The translations under genes were made by a program, and so were the position numbers. From the NCBI RefSeq assembly GCF_011078175.1, contig NZ_JAALCJ010000002.1:62001-126000 (forward strand): 64,000 nt of DNA, in the 5' to 3' direction. Below are positions 35,532 to 46,039 of the stretch, one piece after another. The stretch is from Enterobacter cloacae (lineage in GTDB: Bacteria > Pseudomonadota > Gammaproteobacteria > Enterobacterales > Enterobacteriaceae). The notes below the pieces were generated by a model. The model did no database searches, was not told where the DNA came from, and worked only from the letters and a program-made list of their open reading frames with translations. How positions within the stretch are numbered: the stretch's first letter is position 1; the number at the start of each line of letters is the position of its first letter.

Positions 35532-37403
35532 TTATAACCGCGAGAATGCATTGCCCTGACGCGGTGGTGCGACAAAATGACCGGGCCCCACCTCACGCAG
35601 CGCCACGCGCTCCAGGGTTTCGCCCCGTTTACGGATATTGCTCGGCATGTCGTCCTGCAACAGCACGCGCTGGGCGTGGCGATGCTCAGGATCGGCAACC
35701 GGTACGGCAGCCATCAGCTTGCGGGTGTACGGGTGCTGCGGGTTTTCGAATACCGCGCGACGGGGGCCGATTTCAACAATCTGTCCCATATACATCACCG
35801 CCACGCGGTGGCTAATCCGCTCCACAACCGCCATATCGTGGGAGATAAACAGAAACGCAATCCCCAAATCCCGCTGTAAATCGAGCAGGAGATTGATGAT
35901 TTGCGCACGGATGGAGACATCCAGCGCGGAAACGGACTCATCCGCAATCACCACTTTCGGATTCAGGGCCAATGCCCGCGCAATACAAATGCGCTGTCGC
36001 TGGCCGCCAGAAAATTCGTGCGGATAACGCCAGGCATGCTCCGGCTTCAGGCCCACGCGCTCCAGCAGCCACGCGACGCGACGCTGCGCGGCTTCACCGT
36101 CGAGCAGGTTATGCACGCGCAGCGGCTCCATAATCGAGTAACCCACCGTATGGCGCGGATCGAGCGACGCATAAGGATCCTGGAATATAAACTGAATATC
36201 CCGGCGCACCGCCTGCAATTTACTGTCAGGAAGCGTGTCGATGCGCTGCCCATTGAAGGTGATGCTTCCCTCCTGCGACGCCACCAGCCTGAGCAGCGCC
36301 CGCCCGGTGGTGGATTTACCGCAGCCAGACTCCCCCACCAGCGCCAGCGTTTCGCCCGGCCAGAGATCGAAACTGACGTTCTCAACCGCATGCACTTCGC
36401 GCTTCACGCGATTGAGGATCCCGCTACGCAGCGGGAAACGGGTCACCAGGTCCCGCACTTCGAGGATTGGCCTGCCGGGAACCACCGTATTCTGCTCGGT
36501 TTCGTCTTCCTGCTGGCCCTGTTCAGTCCGGGAGATCAGCGGAAAACGACGCGGAAAATCGCTGCCATTCATGGCGCCGAGACGCGGAACCGCCGCCAGC
36601 AGCGCTTTGGTATAAGGCTGCACCGGCGCATGGAAGACCTGCTCCACCGTGCCGGTTTCTACGGCATTGCCCTGATGCATGACCAGTACCCGGTCGGCAA
36701 TGTCCGCCACTACCCCCATATCGTGGGTGATGAAAATCACCCCCATCTCCATCTCCTGCTGCAACACTTTGATCAATTGCAGGATCTGGGCCTGAATGGT
36801 GACATCCAGCGCCGTGGTGGGTTCATCCGCAATGAGCACCGCCGGGCGGCACGACAGCGCCATCGCAATCATCACCCGCTGGCGCATGCCGCCGGAAAGC
36901 TGATGCGGGTAGCGGGACAAAATCGCGTGCGCCTCAGGGATACGTACCAGCTCCAGCATCCGTTTCGCTTCGTTGAGCGCCTCATCTCCGTTCAGCCCCT
37001 GATGCAGACGGATAGATTCGGCAATCTGCTCACCTACCGGGAAGACCGGATTCAGGGAGGTCATCGGCTCCTGAAAAATCATCGCAATATCAGCCCCGCG
37101 CACCCCCTGCATCTGAGACGCGCTCAGCTCATTGAGATCGATAACCTGATGGTTGCGACGGCGCAACAGCATCCGCTCGCTGGTGACCTGCCCGCCCGTC
37201 TGCTCAAGCAGACGCATCAGCGCCAGCGCGGTAACGGATTTACCGGATCCGGACTCGCCTACAATCGCCAGCGTTTCGCCCCGATTGAGCGAGAACGAGA
37301 GGTGCTGAACTGCCGGGATGAATCGCCGCTCTTCCTGAAAGGCAATATTCAGTTGTTGAACAACCAATACTTCCCGGTTGTCCAGCTCTTCACTGTGCGG
37401 CAC
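35532..37403 (-). CDS. gsiA: Glutathione ABC transporter ATPase GsiA
   Basis: 623 aa, a tandem of two ATPase domains as in E. coli. Each has Walker A (GESGSGKS near residue 54; GESGCGKS near 360), a signature ([30 protein letters not shown]) and Walker B with [10 protein letters not shown] or [10 protein letters not shown]. The second Walker B has Ser in place of the usual Pro after the Glu, as in relatives. It powers glutathione uptake; imported glutathione can serve as a sulphur source. It starts 11 bp after iaaA. Confidence 0.95.
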   Translation of the reverse strand: MPHSEELDNREVLVVQQLNIAFQEERRFIPAVQHLSFSLNRGETLAIVGESGSGKSVTALALMRLLEQTGGQVTSERMLLRRRNHQVIDLNELSASQMQGVRGADIAMIFQEPMTSLNPVFPVGEQIAESIRLHQGLNGDEALNEAKRMLELVRIPEAHAILSRYPHQLSGGMRQRVMIAMALSCRPAVLIADEPTTALDVTIQAQILQLIKVLQQEMEMGVIFITHDMGVVADIADRVLVMHQGNAVETGTVEQVFHAPVQPYTKALLAAVPRLGAMNGSDFPRRFPLISRTEQGQQEDETEQNTVVPGRPILEVRDLVTRFPLRSGILNRVKREVHAVENVSFDLWPGETLALVGESGCGKSTTGRALLRLVASQEGSITFNGQRIDTLPDSKLQAVRRDIQFIFQDPYASLDPRHTVGYSIMEPLRVHNLLDGEAAQRRVAWLLERVGLKPEHAWRYPHEFSGGQRQRICIARALALNPKVVIADESVSALDVSIRAQIINLLLDLQRDLGIAFLFISHDMAVVERISHRVAVMYMGQIVEIGPRRAVFENPQHPYTRKLMAAVPVADPEHRHAQRVLLQDDMPSNIRKRGETLERVALREVGPGHFVAPPRQGNAFSRL

Positions 37404-37414
37404 GCAATGCCCCC

Positions 37415-38353
37415 TTATTCACGATAAATTCCTGTGCTGGGCGCATCGCCGGCATATCCCCACGCCCGGTACATCCCTTCACTGTTGAACGGCAGAGCCA
37501 CGTTTCCCTCCCGATCTACCGCAATCAAGCCTCCCACGCCGCCCAGCGCGGGGAGTTTCTCCATCACTACCCGTTCGCAGGCCTCATTCAGGCTTAATCC
37601 GCCATAATCCATCAGCGCGGTAATGTCGTAGGCCGCCAACGCGCGGATAAACACTTCGCCGGTGCCGGTGCATGACACCGCCGCCGTGGCGTTATTGGCA
37701 TAACATCCCGCGCCGGGCAGCGGGCTGTCACCGACGCGACCAGGAAGCTTGTTGGTCATGCCGCCTGTCGACGTTGCGGCGGCGAGGTTACCGGCTTTAT
37801 CCAGCGCCACCGCGCCTACCGTGCCCATTTTGCTGCGTTCATCGAGCGGCGCGGCATGGTCCAGCTGCGTCATCCCCGCTGTACGCGCCTCCAGCAGTTG
37901 CCGGTAACGCTCCTCGGTGGAAAAAAGATCGGGTGAGACCGTGTCCATCCCGTGCTCGACGGCAAATTTCTCCGCCCCCGCTCCGGTCAGCAGTACATGC
38001 GGGCTTTGATCCATTACCAGACGCGCGGCCAGCACCGGATTACGCAGACGGCTAACGCTCGCTACCGCGCCCGCTTTCAGGGTGACGCCGTCCATCACAC
38101 AGGCGTCCAGCTCGTGTGTTTCATCTCGCGTAAAGACCGAGCCAATGCCTGCATTAAACAGCGGACACTCCTCCAGCAGACGCACCACTTCGGTCACCAC
38201 GTCCAGCGCGCTGTCGCCCGCCTCCAGCATGCGCTGGCCTGTTTCCACAATGGCGTTTAGCGCGTCAATATAACGCTTCTCCTGCTCGGGACTAAGCTGT
38301 GCACGGGTGATTGCCCCGGCACCGCCATGAATTGCGATAACCGCTTTACTCAT
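37415..38353 (-). CDS. iaaA: Isoaspartyl peptidase / L-asparaginase IaaA
   Basis: 312 aa Ntn hydrolase. Autocleavage before Thr178 ([11 protein letters not shown]) would expose the catalytic threonine; the oxyanion/substrate segments [15 protein letters not shown] and CTGTGE are present. It hydrolyses isoaspartyl dipeptides and asparagine. It is the first gene of the gsi operon, the E. coli order, and diverges from moeA. Confidence 0.94.
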   Translation of the reverse strand: MSKAVIAIHGGAGAITRAQLSPEQEKRYIDALNAIVETGQRMLEAGDSALDVVTEVVRLLEECPLFNAGIGSVFTRDETHELDACVMDGVTLKAGAVASVSRLRNPVLAARLVMDQSPHVLLTGAGAEKFAVEHGMDTVSPDLFSTEERYRQLLEARTAGMTQLDHAAPLDERSKMGTVGAVALDKAGNLAAATSTGGMTNKLPGRVGDSPLPGAGCYANNATAAVSCTGTGEVFIRALAAYDITALMDYGGLSLNEACERVVMEKLPALGGVGGLIAVDREGNVALPFNSEGMYRAWGYAGDAPSTGIYRE

Positions 38354-38542
38354 TTCGCATCACCCATCAGCCTGGCTGGCTGCTTTTTCTATAAATATCA
38401 TTATCGTCGACGAATCTTCAGATGATTTTTGAATATAGAAAGACGCAACTGTGATGTAAAGCGTACACCCATCGGGTCATACAGTTAGCCGCACTTTTCT
38501 GCCATAATGAGCGCTTTCGTTGTTACTCCGCAGGAGCCCACC

Positions 38543-39775
38543 ATGGATTTTACCGCCGGACTGATGCCGCTTGAGACGGCACTCTCGCAGATGCTTGACC
38601 GCATTACTCCCCTGCACGACGTTGAGACGCTGCCGCTTGTGCGCTGTTTTGGCCGTATTGCCGCGCGCGATATCGTTTCGCCGCTGAACGTGCCGGGGTT
38701 CGATAACGCGGCGATGGACGGCTATGCCGTACGTCTGGCGGATCTGCAAACGGGTCAGCCGCTGCCGGTGGCGGGTAAAGCGTTTGCCGGGCAGCCGTTC
38801 AACGGTGAGTGGCCAGCGGGCACCTGCGTGCGCATTATGACCGGCGCGCCGGTGCCGAAGGGCTGTGAAGCCGTGGTGATGCAGGAAGAGACCGAACAAA
38901 CGGACGACGGCGTGCGTTTTACCGCCAGCGTCAAAGCGGGCCAGAACATCCGCCGTACCGGCGAGGACATTACCCTCGGCGCAACGGTCTTTGCCGCCGG
39001 TCAAAAACTGACGGTCGCCGAACTGCCGGTGCTGGCATCGCTTGGCATCGCGGAGATTGACGTGGTCCGCAAAGTACGCGTGGCGGTGTTCTCCACGGGA
39101 GACGAGCTACAGCTTCCGGGTCAGCCGCTGAACGAGGGGCAGATTTACGACACCAACCGTCTGGCGGTGCACCTGATGCTGGAGCAGCTGGGCTGCGAGG
39201 TGATTAACCTCGGTATCATTCCTGACGATCCGCAAAAACTGCGCGCGGCGTTTATCGAGGCCGATGCGTCTGCCGACGTGGTGATCAGTTCGGGCGGCGT
39301 ATCGGTTGGCGAAGCGGATTACACCAAAACCCTGCTTGAGGAGCTGGGTGAAATCGCTTTCTGGAAGCTGGCGATTAAACCGGGTAAACCGTTCGCGTTT
39401 GGCAAGCTTCCGCACAGCTGGTTCTGTGGTCTGCCGGGTAATCCGGTCTCCGCCGCGCTGACCTTCTACCAGCTGGTGATCCCGCTGCTGGCGAAGCTTT
39501 CAGGCAACAATGCCAGCCCGCTGCCGGAACGTGTGCGCGTGCGGGCGGCAACGCGCCTCAAAAAATCACCGGGCCGTCTCGATTTCCAGCGCGGTATTCT
39601 GGCGCGCAACGCCGACGGCGAGCTGAAGGTAAGCACCACCGGGCATCAGGGCTCGCACATCTTTAGCTCCTTTAGTCAGGGTAATTGCTTTATCGTGCTG
39701 GAGCGCGATCGCGGCCACGTTGAGGCGGGCGAATGGGTTGAAGTGGAACGCTTTAACCACCTGTTCGGAGGCTGA
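38543..39775 (+). CDS. moeA: Molybdopterin molybdotransferase MoeA
   Basis: 410 aa from ATG 38543, with GGAG upstream. MoeA signatures include [14 protein letters not shown], the MoCF domain VFSTGDEL...[16 protein letters not shown] and [13 protein letters not shown]. It inserts molybdate into adenylated molybdopterin. moeB begins two bases after its stop. Confidence 0.96.
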   Translation: MDFTAGLMPLETALSQMLDRITPLHDVETLPLVRCFGRIAARDIVSPLNVPGFDNAAMDGYAVRLADLQTGQPLPVAGKAFAGQPFNGEWPAGTCVRIMTGAPVPKGCEAVVMQEETEQTDDGVRFTASVKAGQNIRRTGEDITLGATVFAAGQKLTVAELPVLASLGIAEIDVVRKVRVAVFSTGDELQLPGQPLNEGQIYDTNRLAVHLMLEQLGCEVINLGIIPDDPQKLRAAFIEADASADVVISSGGVSVGEADYTKTLLEELGEIAFWKLAIKPGKPFAFGKLPHSWFCGLPGNPVSAALTFYQLVIPLLAKLSGNNASPLPERVRVRAATRLKKSPGRLDFQRGILARNADGELKVSTTGHQGSHIFSSFSQGNCFIVLERDRGHVEAGEWVEVERFNHLFGG

Positions 39776-39776
39776 C

Positions 39777-40529
39777 ATGACGGTGGAACTGAGCGACCAG
39801 GAGATGATGCGCTACAACCGCCAGATCGTGCTGCGCGGGTTTGATTTCGAGGGTCAGGAGGCGCTCAAGGCGGCCAGCGTGCTGGTTGTTGGTCTTGGCG
39901 GGCTGGGCTGCGCGGCAGCGCAATACCTGGCTGCGGCAGGCGTCGGCGGCATGACGCTGCTGGATTTCGACACCGTGTCGGTGTCCAACCTGCAACGCCA
40001 GACGCTGCACAGTGACGCGACGGTCGGCCAGCCTAAAGTGGAATCAGCCCGCACGGCGCTGGTGCGCATTAACCCCAACGTTCAGCTCACCCTGATTGAC
40101 GCGATGCTGGATGACGACGCGCTTTTTGCGCAGATTGCACGGCATGACCTGGTGCTGGACTGCACCGATAACGTCGCCATTCGCAACCAGCTCAATGCGG
40201 GCTGCTTTGCCCATAAAACGCCGCTGATTTCAGGCGCGGCCATCCGCATGGAGGGGCAAATCAGCGTCTTCACCTACGCTGAAGGAGAGCCCTGCTACCG
40301 CTGCCTGAGCCGTCTGTTTGGCGAGAATGCGCTGACCTGCGTCGAGGCGGGCGTGATGGCGCCACTGGTTGGCGTTATCGGTTCCTTGCAGGCGATGGAG
40401 GCGATTAAGGTACTGGCGCACTACGGCACGCCCGCAGCGGCTAAAATCGTGATGTATGACGCAATGACCTGCCAGTTCCGCGAGATGAAACTGATGCGTA
40501 ACCCGGGATGTGAGGTGTGTAGCCAGTAA
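39777..40529 (+). CDS. moeB: Molybdopterin-synthase adenylyltransferase MoeB
   Basis: 250 aa. E1-like enzyme with the nucleotide loop VLVVGLGGLGCAAAQYL, the adenylation segment RQTLHSD, and two zinc-binding pairs (CYRC and CEVC). It adenylates MoaD so that it can be sulphurated for molybdopterin synthesis. Co-operonic with moeA; followed by a REP and a tandem terminator repeat. Confidence 0.96.
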   Translation: MTVELSDQEMMRYNRQIVLRGFDFEGQEALKAASVLVVGLGGLGCAAAQYLAAAGVGGMTLLDFDTVSVSNLQRQTLHSDATVGQPKVESARTALVRINPNVQLTLIDAMLDDDALFAQIARHDLVLDCTDNVAIRNQLNAGCFAHKTPLISGAAIRMEGQISVFTYAEGEPCYRCLSRLFGENALTCVEAGVMAPLVGVIGSLQAMEAIKVLAHYGTPAAAKIVMYDAMTCQFREMKLMRNPGCEVCSQ

Positions 40530-40532
40530 AAA

Positions 40533-40560
40533 GTCGGGTGGCGGCTTCGCCTTACCCGAC
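40533..40560. repeat. REP palindrome after moeB
   Basis: GTCGGGTGGCGGCTTCGCC and TTACCCGAC, close to the moeB stop. Confidence 0.7.
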
Positions 40561-40584
40561 ATACGATTTTATCCCTCACCTTAT

Positions 40585-40806
40585 GGGAGAGGGTTGGGGT
40601 GAGGGCATCAGCCAGCACAAAGTAAAAGCAAAACGGCAACCAAAGTTGCCGTTTTTAATGTTTTCACCCTCTCCCTGTGGGAGAGGGCCGGGGTGAGGGC
40701 ATCAGCCCGCTCAGGGTAAAAGCAAAACGGCAACGAAAGTTGCCGTTTTTAATGTTTTCTCCCTCTCCCTGTGGGAGAGGGCCGGGGTGAGGGCATCAGC
40801 CCGCTC
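40585..40806. repeat. 94-bp tandem repeat with terminators between moeB and fsaA
   Basis: About 2.4 copies of a 94-bp unit. Each full unit contains the dispersed GGGAGAGGG...GGGGTGAGGGCATCAGC element and a perfect terminator hairpin, AAAACGGCAAC...GTTGCCGTTTTT, at 40630-40656 and again at 40724-40750. Copies differ by a few bases only, so the duplication is recent. The stems are flanked by As and Ts on both sides and can stop transcription from both moeB and fsaA. Confidence 0.85.
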
Positions 40807-40809
40807 ATA

Positions 40810-41472
40810 TCAAATCGACGACCGCCCAAACGCCCCCTGCCAGTCCTGCTCAAACTTCACAATCGCCGCATCCACTGCCGGAGAGGTAATAAACTGCTGC
40901 GCCACGTCCAGCGGCAGCGTAATGGACTCGCACCCTGCCAGCAGGCAGTCCAGCGCCTGGCGCGGGGTTTTAAAGCTCGCCGCCAGCACTTTTGACTGCG
41001 GGGCATGCAGGGTCAGCAGCTGTTGCAGCTCGACCACCGTCTGGATCCCGTCCCCGCCCTGCGCGTCCACGCGATTTACGTAAGGGGCCACATACTCAGC
41101 CCCGGCCAGTGCGGAGAGCATCCCCTGTGCTGCGCCGTACACCGCCGTACCCAGCGTCGGGATCCCTTCTGCTTTCAGCATTTTGATCGCCGCCAGCCCT
41201 TCAGCGGTCACGGGTACTTTCACCACCAGGTCATTGATTATCGCGCGCAGCTTACGTGCGTCTTCCACCATCCCCTCGGCGGTCTTCGCCATCACCTGGG
41301 CGAACAGCCGGCCCTTTCCGCCCAGCGCGTCGTGCAGCGCGGGTAGCAGCTCTTCCAGCGGCGTTTTACCCGCCGCCACAATGCTTGGGTTAGTGGTCAC
41401 GCCCGCCAGCGGGAAGATACGCGCCAGCTTTTTGACTGCCGCAACGTCAGAAGTGTCGAGATAAAGTTCCAT
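40810..41472 (-). CDS. fsaA: Fructose-6-phosphate aldolase FsaA
   Basis: 220 aa from ATG 41472 ([13 protein letters not shown]), the E. coli length; the open frame runs to 41499. It is a small transaldolase-family enzyme with Schiff-base Lys85 in [10 protein letters not shown]. It cleaves fructose 6-phosphate to dihydroxyacetone and glyceraldehyde 3-phosphate. It diverges from ybiY, and a shared near-palindrome lies between them. Confidence 0.95.
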   Translation of the reverse strand: MELYLDTSDVAAVKKLARIFPLAGVTTNPSIVAAGKTPLEELLPALHDALGGKGRLFAQVMAKTAEGMVEDARKLRAIINDLVVKVPVTAEGLAAIKMLKAEGIPTLGTAVYGAAQGMLSALAGAEYVAPYVNRVDAQGGDGIQTVVELQQLLTLHAPQSKVLAASFKTPRQALDCLLAGCESITLPLDVAQQFITSPAVDAAIVKFEQDWQGAFGRSSI

Positions 41473-41548
41473 GATGTTACCCTCAAAATTAGCCTGCAAT
41501 TACCCTATCACAGCAAAACCTGCTCATGAATTGACCCATATCAAGATA

Positions 41549-41564
41549 ACTTTCATTCGAAAGT
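41549..41564. promoter_or_regulatory. ACTTTCATTCGAAAGT element, copy 1 (fsaA/ybiY)
   Basis: ACTTTC and GAAAGT arms around ATTC, 36 bp before ybiY and 77 bp before fsaA. Near-identical copies lie before supH (45022) and ybiU (46040). Its form recalls DeoR-family operators. It is probably one operator class controlling all these genes; the regulator is not in the window. Confidence 0.65.
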
Positions 41565-41599
41565 AATTTAATCTTCATATGTAATTCGAGGGCAAAGAA

Positions 41600-42499
41600 A
41601 TGATCTTCAATATACAGCGTTACTCCACCCACGACGGCCCCGGTATTCGAACCGTGGTATTCCTGAAAGGCTGCTCGCTGGGCTGTCGCTGGTGTCAGAA
41701 CCCTGAAAGCCGTTCCCGCACGCGGGACGTCCTCTTTGACGCCCGTCTGTGCCTCGACGGCTGCGATCTGTGCCAGCAGGCGGCACCGGGCTGTGTTGAA
41801 CGCACGCTGAACGGGCTGGTTATTCACCGCGAAAAGCTGAGTGAAGAGACGCTCAATGCCCTCAGCGACTGCTGCCCGACGCAGGCGCTGACCGTCTGCG
41901 GTAAAGAACAGCAGGTGGATGAGATTATGGCAACCGTGCTGCGTGATAAACCTTTTTACGACCGCAGCGGCGGCGGCATCACCCTTTCTGGCGGCGAGCC
42001 GTTTATGAACCCGGAACTGGCGCACGCGCTGCTTAAGGCCAGTCACGAGCAGGGGATCCACACCGCCGTTGAAACGTGTCTTCACGTGCCGTGGCACTAT
42101 ATCGAGCCTTCATTACCGTACGTCGATCTGTTCCTTGCCGACCTGAAACACGTCGATCCTGAGGTGTTCAAACTGTGGACGGACGGCTCAGCCAAACGGA
42201 TCCTGGATAACCTGAAGCGCCTCGCCGCTGCCGGGAAAAAAATCACTATCCGCGTGCCGCTAATCCAGGGCTTTAACGCCGATGAAGCGTCTGTAACCGC
42301 TATTACCAATTTCGCCGCCGACGAACTCGGCATCGAGGAAATTCATTTTCTGCCATATCACACGCTGGGCATGAACAAATACACCCTGCTCGGCCAACCC
42401 TACTCTGCCCCTGACAAACCGCTGGATAACCCTGCTCTCCTGGACTTCGCACAGCAGTATGCCTGCCAGAAAGGATTAACCGCGACCTTACGAGGATAA
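41600..42499 (+). CDS. ybiY: Glycyl-radical enzyme activase YbiY (PflC-like)
   Basis: 299 aa. Radical SAM motif CSLGCRWC (Cys25, 29, 32), then a cysteine-rich ferredoxin-like insert ([19 protein letters not shown]), a GGEP motif ([12 protein letters not shown]) and the typical [11 protein letters not shown] end. It should abstract hydrogen from the glycine of its partner YbiW four bases downstream, under anaerobic conditions. E. coli YbiY is 308 aa; the chosen ATG at 41600 has GAGGGCAAAG upstream. Confidence 0.92.
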   Translation: MIFNIQRYSTHDGPGIRTVVFLKGCSLGCRWCQNPESRSRTRDVLFDARLCLDGCDLCQQAAPGCVERTLNGLVIHREKLSEETLNALSDCCPTQALTVCGKEQQVDEIMATVLRDKPFYDRSGGGITLSGGEPFMNPELAHALLKASHEQGIHTAVETCLHVPWHYIEPSLPYVDLFLADLKHVDPEVFKLWTDGSAKRILDNLKRLAAAGKKITIRVPLIQGFNADEASVTAITNFAADELGIEEIHFLPYHTLGMNKYTLLGQPYSAPDKPLDNPALLDFAQQYACQKGLTATLRG

Positions 42500-42503
42500 A
42501 CTT

Positions 42504-44936
42504 ATGACCACCCTGAATCTCAATACCCTCAGCGAGCGCATCAAGGCGCACAAAACCGCTCTGGTGCATATCGTTAAGCCGCCGGTCTGTACCGAACGCG
42601 CGCAGCATTACACCGAAATGTATCAGCAGCATATGGACAAGCCGATCCCGGTGCGTCGCGCCCTGGCGCTGGCGCATCACCTGGCAAAACGCACCATCTG
42701 GATCAAGCACGACGAGCTGATAATCGGCAACCAGGCAAGCGAAGTGCGTGCCGCGCCGATCTTCCCGGAATACACCGTCTCCTGGATTGAAAAAGAGATT
42801 GACGATCTGGCTGACCGTCCGGGTGCGGGCTTCGCGGTGAGCGAAGAGAATAAGCGCGTTCTGCATGAGATCTGCCCGTGGTGGCGCGGCCAGACGGTAC
42901 AGGATCGCTGCTACGGTATGTTTACCGACGAGCAGAAAGGCCTGCTGGAAACCGGCATTATCAAAGCGGAAGGCAACATGACCTCCGGCGACGCGCACCT
43001 GGCGGTGAATTTCCCGCTGGTGCTGGAAAAAGGGCTCGACGGCCTGCGCGCGAAAGTGGCCGAGCGCCGCTCGCGCATCAACCTGACGGTACTGGAAGAT
43101 CTGCACGGCGATCAGTTCCTGAAAGCCATTGATATCGTGCTGGAAGCCGTCAGCCTGCATATCAAGCGCTTCGCCGAACTGGCGCGTGAGATGGCCGCCA
43201 GCGAAACCCGCGACAGCCGCCGCGACGAGCTGCTGGCGATGGCGGAAAACTGCGACGTCATCGCCAACGAACCGCCAAAAACCTTCTGGCAGGCGCTCCA
43301 GCTGTGCTACTTCATTCAGCTGATCCTGCAAATTGAGTCTAACGGTCACTCCGTTTCCTTCGCCCGTATGGACCAGTACCTTTACCCGTACTACCGCCGC
43401 GACGTGGAGCTGGACCAGAGCCTGGACCGCGAGCACGCCATCGAATTGCTGCACAGCTGCTGGCTGAAGCTGCTGGAGGTGAACAAAATCCGCTCCGGCT
43501 CGCACTCTAAAGCCTCTGCCGGCAGCCCGCTGTACCAGAACGTGACCATCGGCGGCCAGAAGCTGGTCAACGGTGAGCCGATGGACGCGGTGAACCCGCT
43601 CTCCTACGCAATTCTGGAATCCTGTGGTCGCCTGCGCTCCACCCAGCCGAACCTGAGCGTGCGCTACCACGCGGGCATGAGCAACGACTTCCTCGACGCC
43701 TGCGTGCAGGTGATCCGCTGCGGCTTCGGGATGCCGGCGTTTAACAACGATGAAATCGTTATCCCGGAATTCATCAAACTCGGCGTTGAACGTGATGACG
43801 CCTATGACTACGCGGCGATTGGCTGCATCGAAACCGCCGTGGGCGGCAAATGGGGCTACCGCTGCACCGGCATGAGCTTTATCAACTTCGCCCGCGTAAT
43901 GCTGGCGGCGCTGGAAGGCGGTCGCGACGCCACCAGCGGCCAGGTATTCCTGCCGCAGGAGAAAGCGCTTTCTGCCGGTAACTTTGACAATTTCAACGAG
44001 GTGATGGCGGCGTGGGATAACCAGATCCGCTACTACACCCGCAAATCCATTGAGATCGAGTACGTGGTGGACACCATGCTGGAAGAGAATGTCCACGATA
44101 TTCTCTGCTCGGCGCTGGTGGATGACTGCATCGAACGCGCGAAAAGCATCAAGCAGGGCGGCGCGAAGTATGACTGGGTCTCCGGGCTACAGGTGGGGAT
44201 CGCCAACCTCGGCAACAGCCTGGCAGCGGTGAAGAAGCTGGTGTTTGAGCAGGGCGTTATCGGTCAGCAACAGCTGGCGGCGGCGCTGGCGGATGACTTC
44301 GAGGGGCTGACCCACGAGCAGCTGCGTCAGCGTCTTATAAACGGCGCGCCGAAGTACGGTAACGACGACGACAGCGTGGACATGCTGCTGACGCGTGCTT
44401 ACCAGACCTACATTGAAGAGCTGAAGCAGTATCACAACCCGCGCTATGGCCGTGGTCCGATTGGCGGTAACTACTACGCGGGTACCTCCTCTATTTCCGC
44501 AAACGTGCCGTTTGGCGCGGCAACGATGGCGACCCCGGACGGACGTAAGGCGCACACCCCGCTGGCGGAAGGGGCCAGCCCGGCTTCCGGTACAGACCAC
44601 CTCGGCCCGACGGCAGTCATCGGCTCGGTGGGTAAACTGCCGACGGAGGCGATTCTCGGTGGCGTGCTGCTAAACCAGAAGCTGAACCCGTCGACGCTGG
44701 AAAACGACAGCGATCGCCAGAAGCTAATGGTGCTGCTGCGCACCTTCTTCGAGGTGCATAAAGGCTGGCATATTCAGTACAACATCGTGTCGCGCGAAAC
44801 GCTGCTGGAAGCGAAGAAGCACCCTGATCAGTACCGCGATTTAGTGGTACGCGTGGCGGGCTACTCGGCGTTCTTCACCGCCCTGTCGCCGGACGCGCAG
44901 GACGATATTATTGCCCGTACTGAGCATACGCTGTAA
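42504..44936 (+). CDS. ybiW: Glycyl-radical enzyme YbiW (PflF-like)
   Basis: 810 aa, the E. coli length. The glycyl-radical loop RVAGYSAFF has Gly786. The active-site loop is GCIE (Cys441, Glu443), as in the diol/glycerol dehydratase and C-N lyase branch, not the adjacent Cys pair of pyruvate formate-lyase; the name PflF is thus probably misleading. The substrate is unknown. It forms an operon with its activase ybiY, next to fsaA, which makes a link to C3 sugar or polyol metabolism attractive. Confidence 0.92.
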   Translation: MTTLNLNTLSERIKAHKTALVHIVKPPVCTERAQHYTEMYQQHMDKPIPVRRALALAHHLAKRTIWIKHDELIIGNQASEVRAAPIFPEYTVSWIEKEIDDLADRPGAGFAVSEENKRVLHEICPWWRGQTVQDRCYGMFTDEQKGLLETGIIKAEGNMTSGDAHLAVNFPLVLEKGLDGLRAKVAERRSRINLTVLEDLHGDQFLKAIDIVLEAVSLHIKRFAELAREMAASETRDSRRDELLAMAENCDVIANEPPKTFWQALQLCYFIQLILQIESNGHSVSFARMDQYLYPYYRRDVELDQSLDREHAIELLHSCWLKLLEVNKIRSGSHSKASAGSPLYQNVTIGGQKLVNGEPMDAVNPLSYAILESCGRLRSTQPNLSVRYHAGMSNDFLDACVQVIRCGFGMPAFNNDEIVIPEFIKLGVERDDAYDYAAIGCIETAVGGKWGYRCTGMSFINFARVMLAALEGGRDATSGQVFLPQEKALSAGNFDNFNEVMAAWDNQIRYYTRKSIEIEYVVDTMLEENVHDILCSALVDDCIERAKSIKQGGAKYDWVSGLQVGIANLGNSLAAVKKLVFEQGVIGQQQLAAALADDFEGLTHEQLRQRLINGAPKYGNDDDSVDMLLTRAYQTYIEELKQYHNPRYGRGPIGGNYYAGTSSISANVPFGAATMATPDGRKAHTPLAEGASPASGTDHLGPTAVIGSVGKLPTEAILGGVLLNQKLNPSTLENDSDRQKLMVLLRTFFEVHKGWHIQYNIVSRETLLEAKKHPDQYRDLVVRVAGYSAFFTALSPDAQDDIIARTEHTL

Positions 44937-44941
44937 AAAAA

Positions 44942-45015
44942 CGCCCGGTGGCGCTACGCTTACCGGGCCTACATTATCTCCCCGTAGGCCGGGTAAGGCG
45001 AAGCCGCCACCCGGC
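44942..45015. repeat. Paired REP elements (BIME) after ybiW
   Basis: GCCCGGTGGCGC...TTACCGGGC (44943-44968) and GTAGGCCGGGTAAGG...CCACCCGGC (44984-45015), two REPs in opposite orientation. Confidence 0.7.
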
Positions 45016-45021
45016 TTTCTG

Positions 45022-45037
45022 ACTTTCATTCGAAATT
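45022..45037. promoter_or_regulatory. ACTTTCATTCGAAATT element, copy 2 (supH)
   Basis: 15 of 16 bases match the element at 41549. It lies 65 bp before the supH start, immediately after the REP pair. Confidence 0.6.
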
Positions 45038-45102
45038 AAATTTGTGCTCCCCGTCACCTTGTTATTAGAATGTTTCAAAACGCAGTGACCCAGGAGCACA
45101 GT

Positions 45103-45918
45103 ATGACCGTAAAAGTTATCGTCACCGATATGGACGGAACTTTCCTTGATGATGCCAAGCAGTACGATCGTGACCGCTTCCAGGCACAGTTTGAGCAGCT
45201 TAACGCCCGCGGCATTGAATTCGTTGTCGCCAGCGGCAACCAGTATTATCAGCTCATCTCCTTCTTCCCGGAGCTAAAAGATCGGATCTCCTTCGTGGCG
45301 GAAAATGGCGCGCTGGTGTTCGATCACGGGGAGCAGATTTTTCACGGCGAGCTGACGCGCCATGAGTCGCAGATCGTCATTGGCGAGCTGCTGAAAGACA
45401 AAGCGCTGAACTTCGTGGCCTGCGGGCTGGAGAGCGCCTACGTCAGCGATAAAGCCCCGGACGAATTTGTGGCGCTGATGTCTAAGCACTACCATCGCTT
45501 AAAGCGCGTCAGCGATTATCACGAGATTGACGATGTGCTGTTCAAGTTCTCCCTGAACCTGCCCGACAGCGATATCCCGAATCTGATCGACGCGCTGCAT
45601 GTCTCTCTCGACGGCATTATGAAACCGGTCACCAGCGGCTTCGGTTTTGTCGATTTGATTATCCCCGGCCTGCATAAAGCCAACGGCATCAGCCGCTTGC
45701 TCAAGCGCTGGGAACACTCCCCGCAGCAGTGCGTGGCAATTGGCGACAGCGGCAATGACGCGGAGATGCTGAAGCTGGTGAAATACTCTTTTGCGATGGG
45801 TAACGCAGCGGAAAGCATTAAAGAGATCAGCCGTTACACTACCGACGATAATAACCACCAGGGCGCGTTGAACGTGATTCAGGCCGTGCTCGACGCACAT
45901 TCCCCGTTCGACATTTAA
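45103..45918 (+). CDS. supH: Sugar phosphatase SupH (YbiV)
   Basis: 271 aa from ATG 45103, with CAGGAG upstream, the E. coli length. HAD class IIB: DMDGT (Asp9, Asp11), VVASGNQYY, Lys before the HKANGI cap segment and [11 protein letters not shown]. coli YbiV hydrolyses sugar phosphates such as ribose 5-, fructose 1- and glucose 6-phosphate. It is a paralogue of YbjI (22331). It probably has its own promoter, with the 16-bp element upstream and a terminator downstream. Confidence 0.93.
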   Translation: MTVKVIVTDMDGTFLDDAKQYDRDRFQAQFEQLNARGIEFVVASGNQYYQLISFFPELKDRISFVAENGALVFDHGEQIFHGELTRHESQIVIGELLKDKALNFVACGLESAYVSDKAPDEFVALMSKHYHRLKRVSDYHEIDDVLFKFSLNLPDSDIPNLIDALHVSLDGIMKPVTSGFGFVDLIIPGLHKANGISRLLKRWEHSPQQCVAIGDSGNDAEMLKLVKYSFAMGNAAESIKEISRYTTDDNNHQGALNVIQAVLDAHSPFDI

Positions 45919-45928
45919 CGCCTTCCTC

Positions 45929-45961
45929 GCCGGAGCCTCGCTCCGGCCTCTCACTCTTTTT
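45929..45961 (+). terminator. Terminator after supH
   Basis: GCCGGAG-CCTCG-CTCCGGC stem, then a T-rich tail (CTCTTTTT). Confidence 0.8.
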
Positions 45962-46039
45962 CTGTCCTGTGGCTTACGTCAAGCTTTTAAACTTGCATTA
46001 ACTTTTTTTTAACTTAAAGTATCGCTTGTAGACACTTTT

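Noticed and set aside
35901-37427. 508-codon plus-strand open frame opposite gsiA
   Set aside because: It is the antisense shadow of a well-conserved ATPase gene in GC-rich DNA; its composition (many His, Arg, Gln) is typical of such shadows.
40585-40806. Possible CRISPR array
   Set aside because: The 94-bp periodic unit is a direct tandem duplication with conserved sequence throughout; there are no variable spacers and no cas genes.
42303-44096. 597-codon minus-strand open frame opposite ybiW
   Set aside because: Shadow of the glycyl-radical enzyme gene; no ribosome site or recognisable domain.
22331-45918. YbjI and SupH as a recent local duplication
   Set aside because: They are paralogues with the same motifs but diverged strongly, and both exist as separate genes in E. 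coli, so the duplication is ancient.
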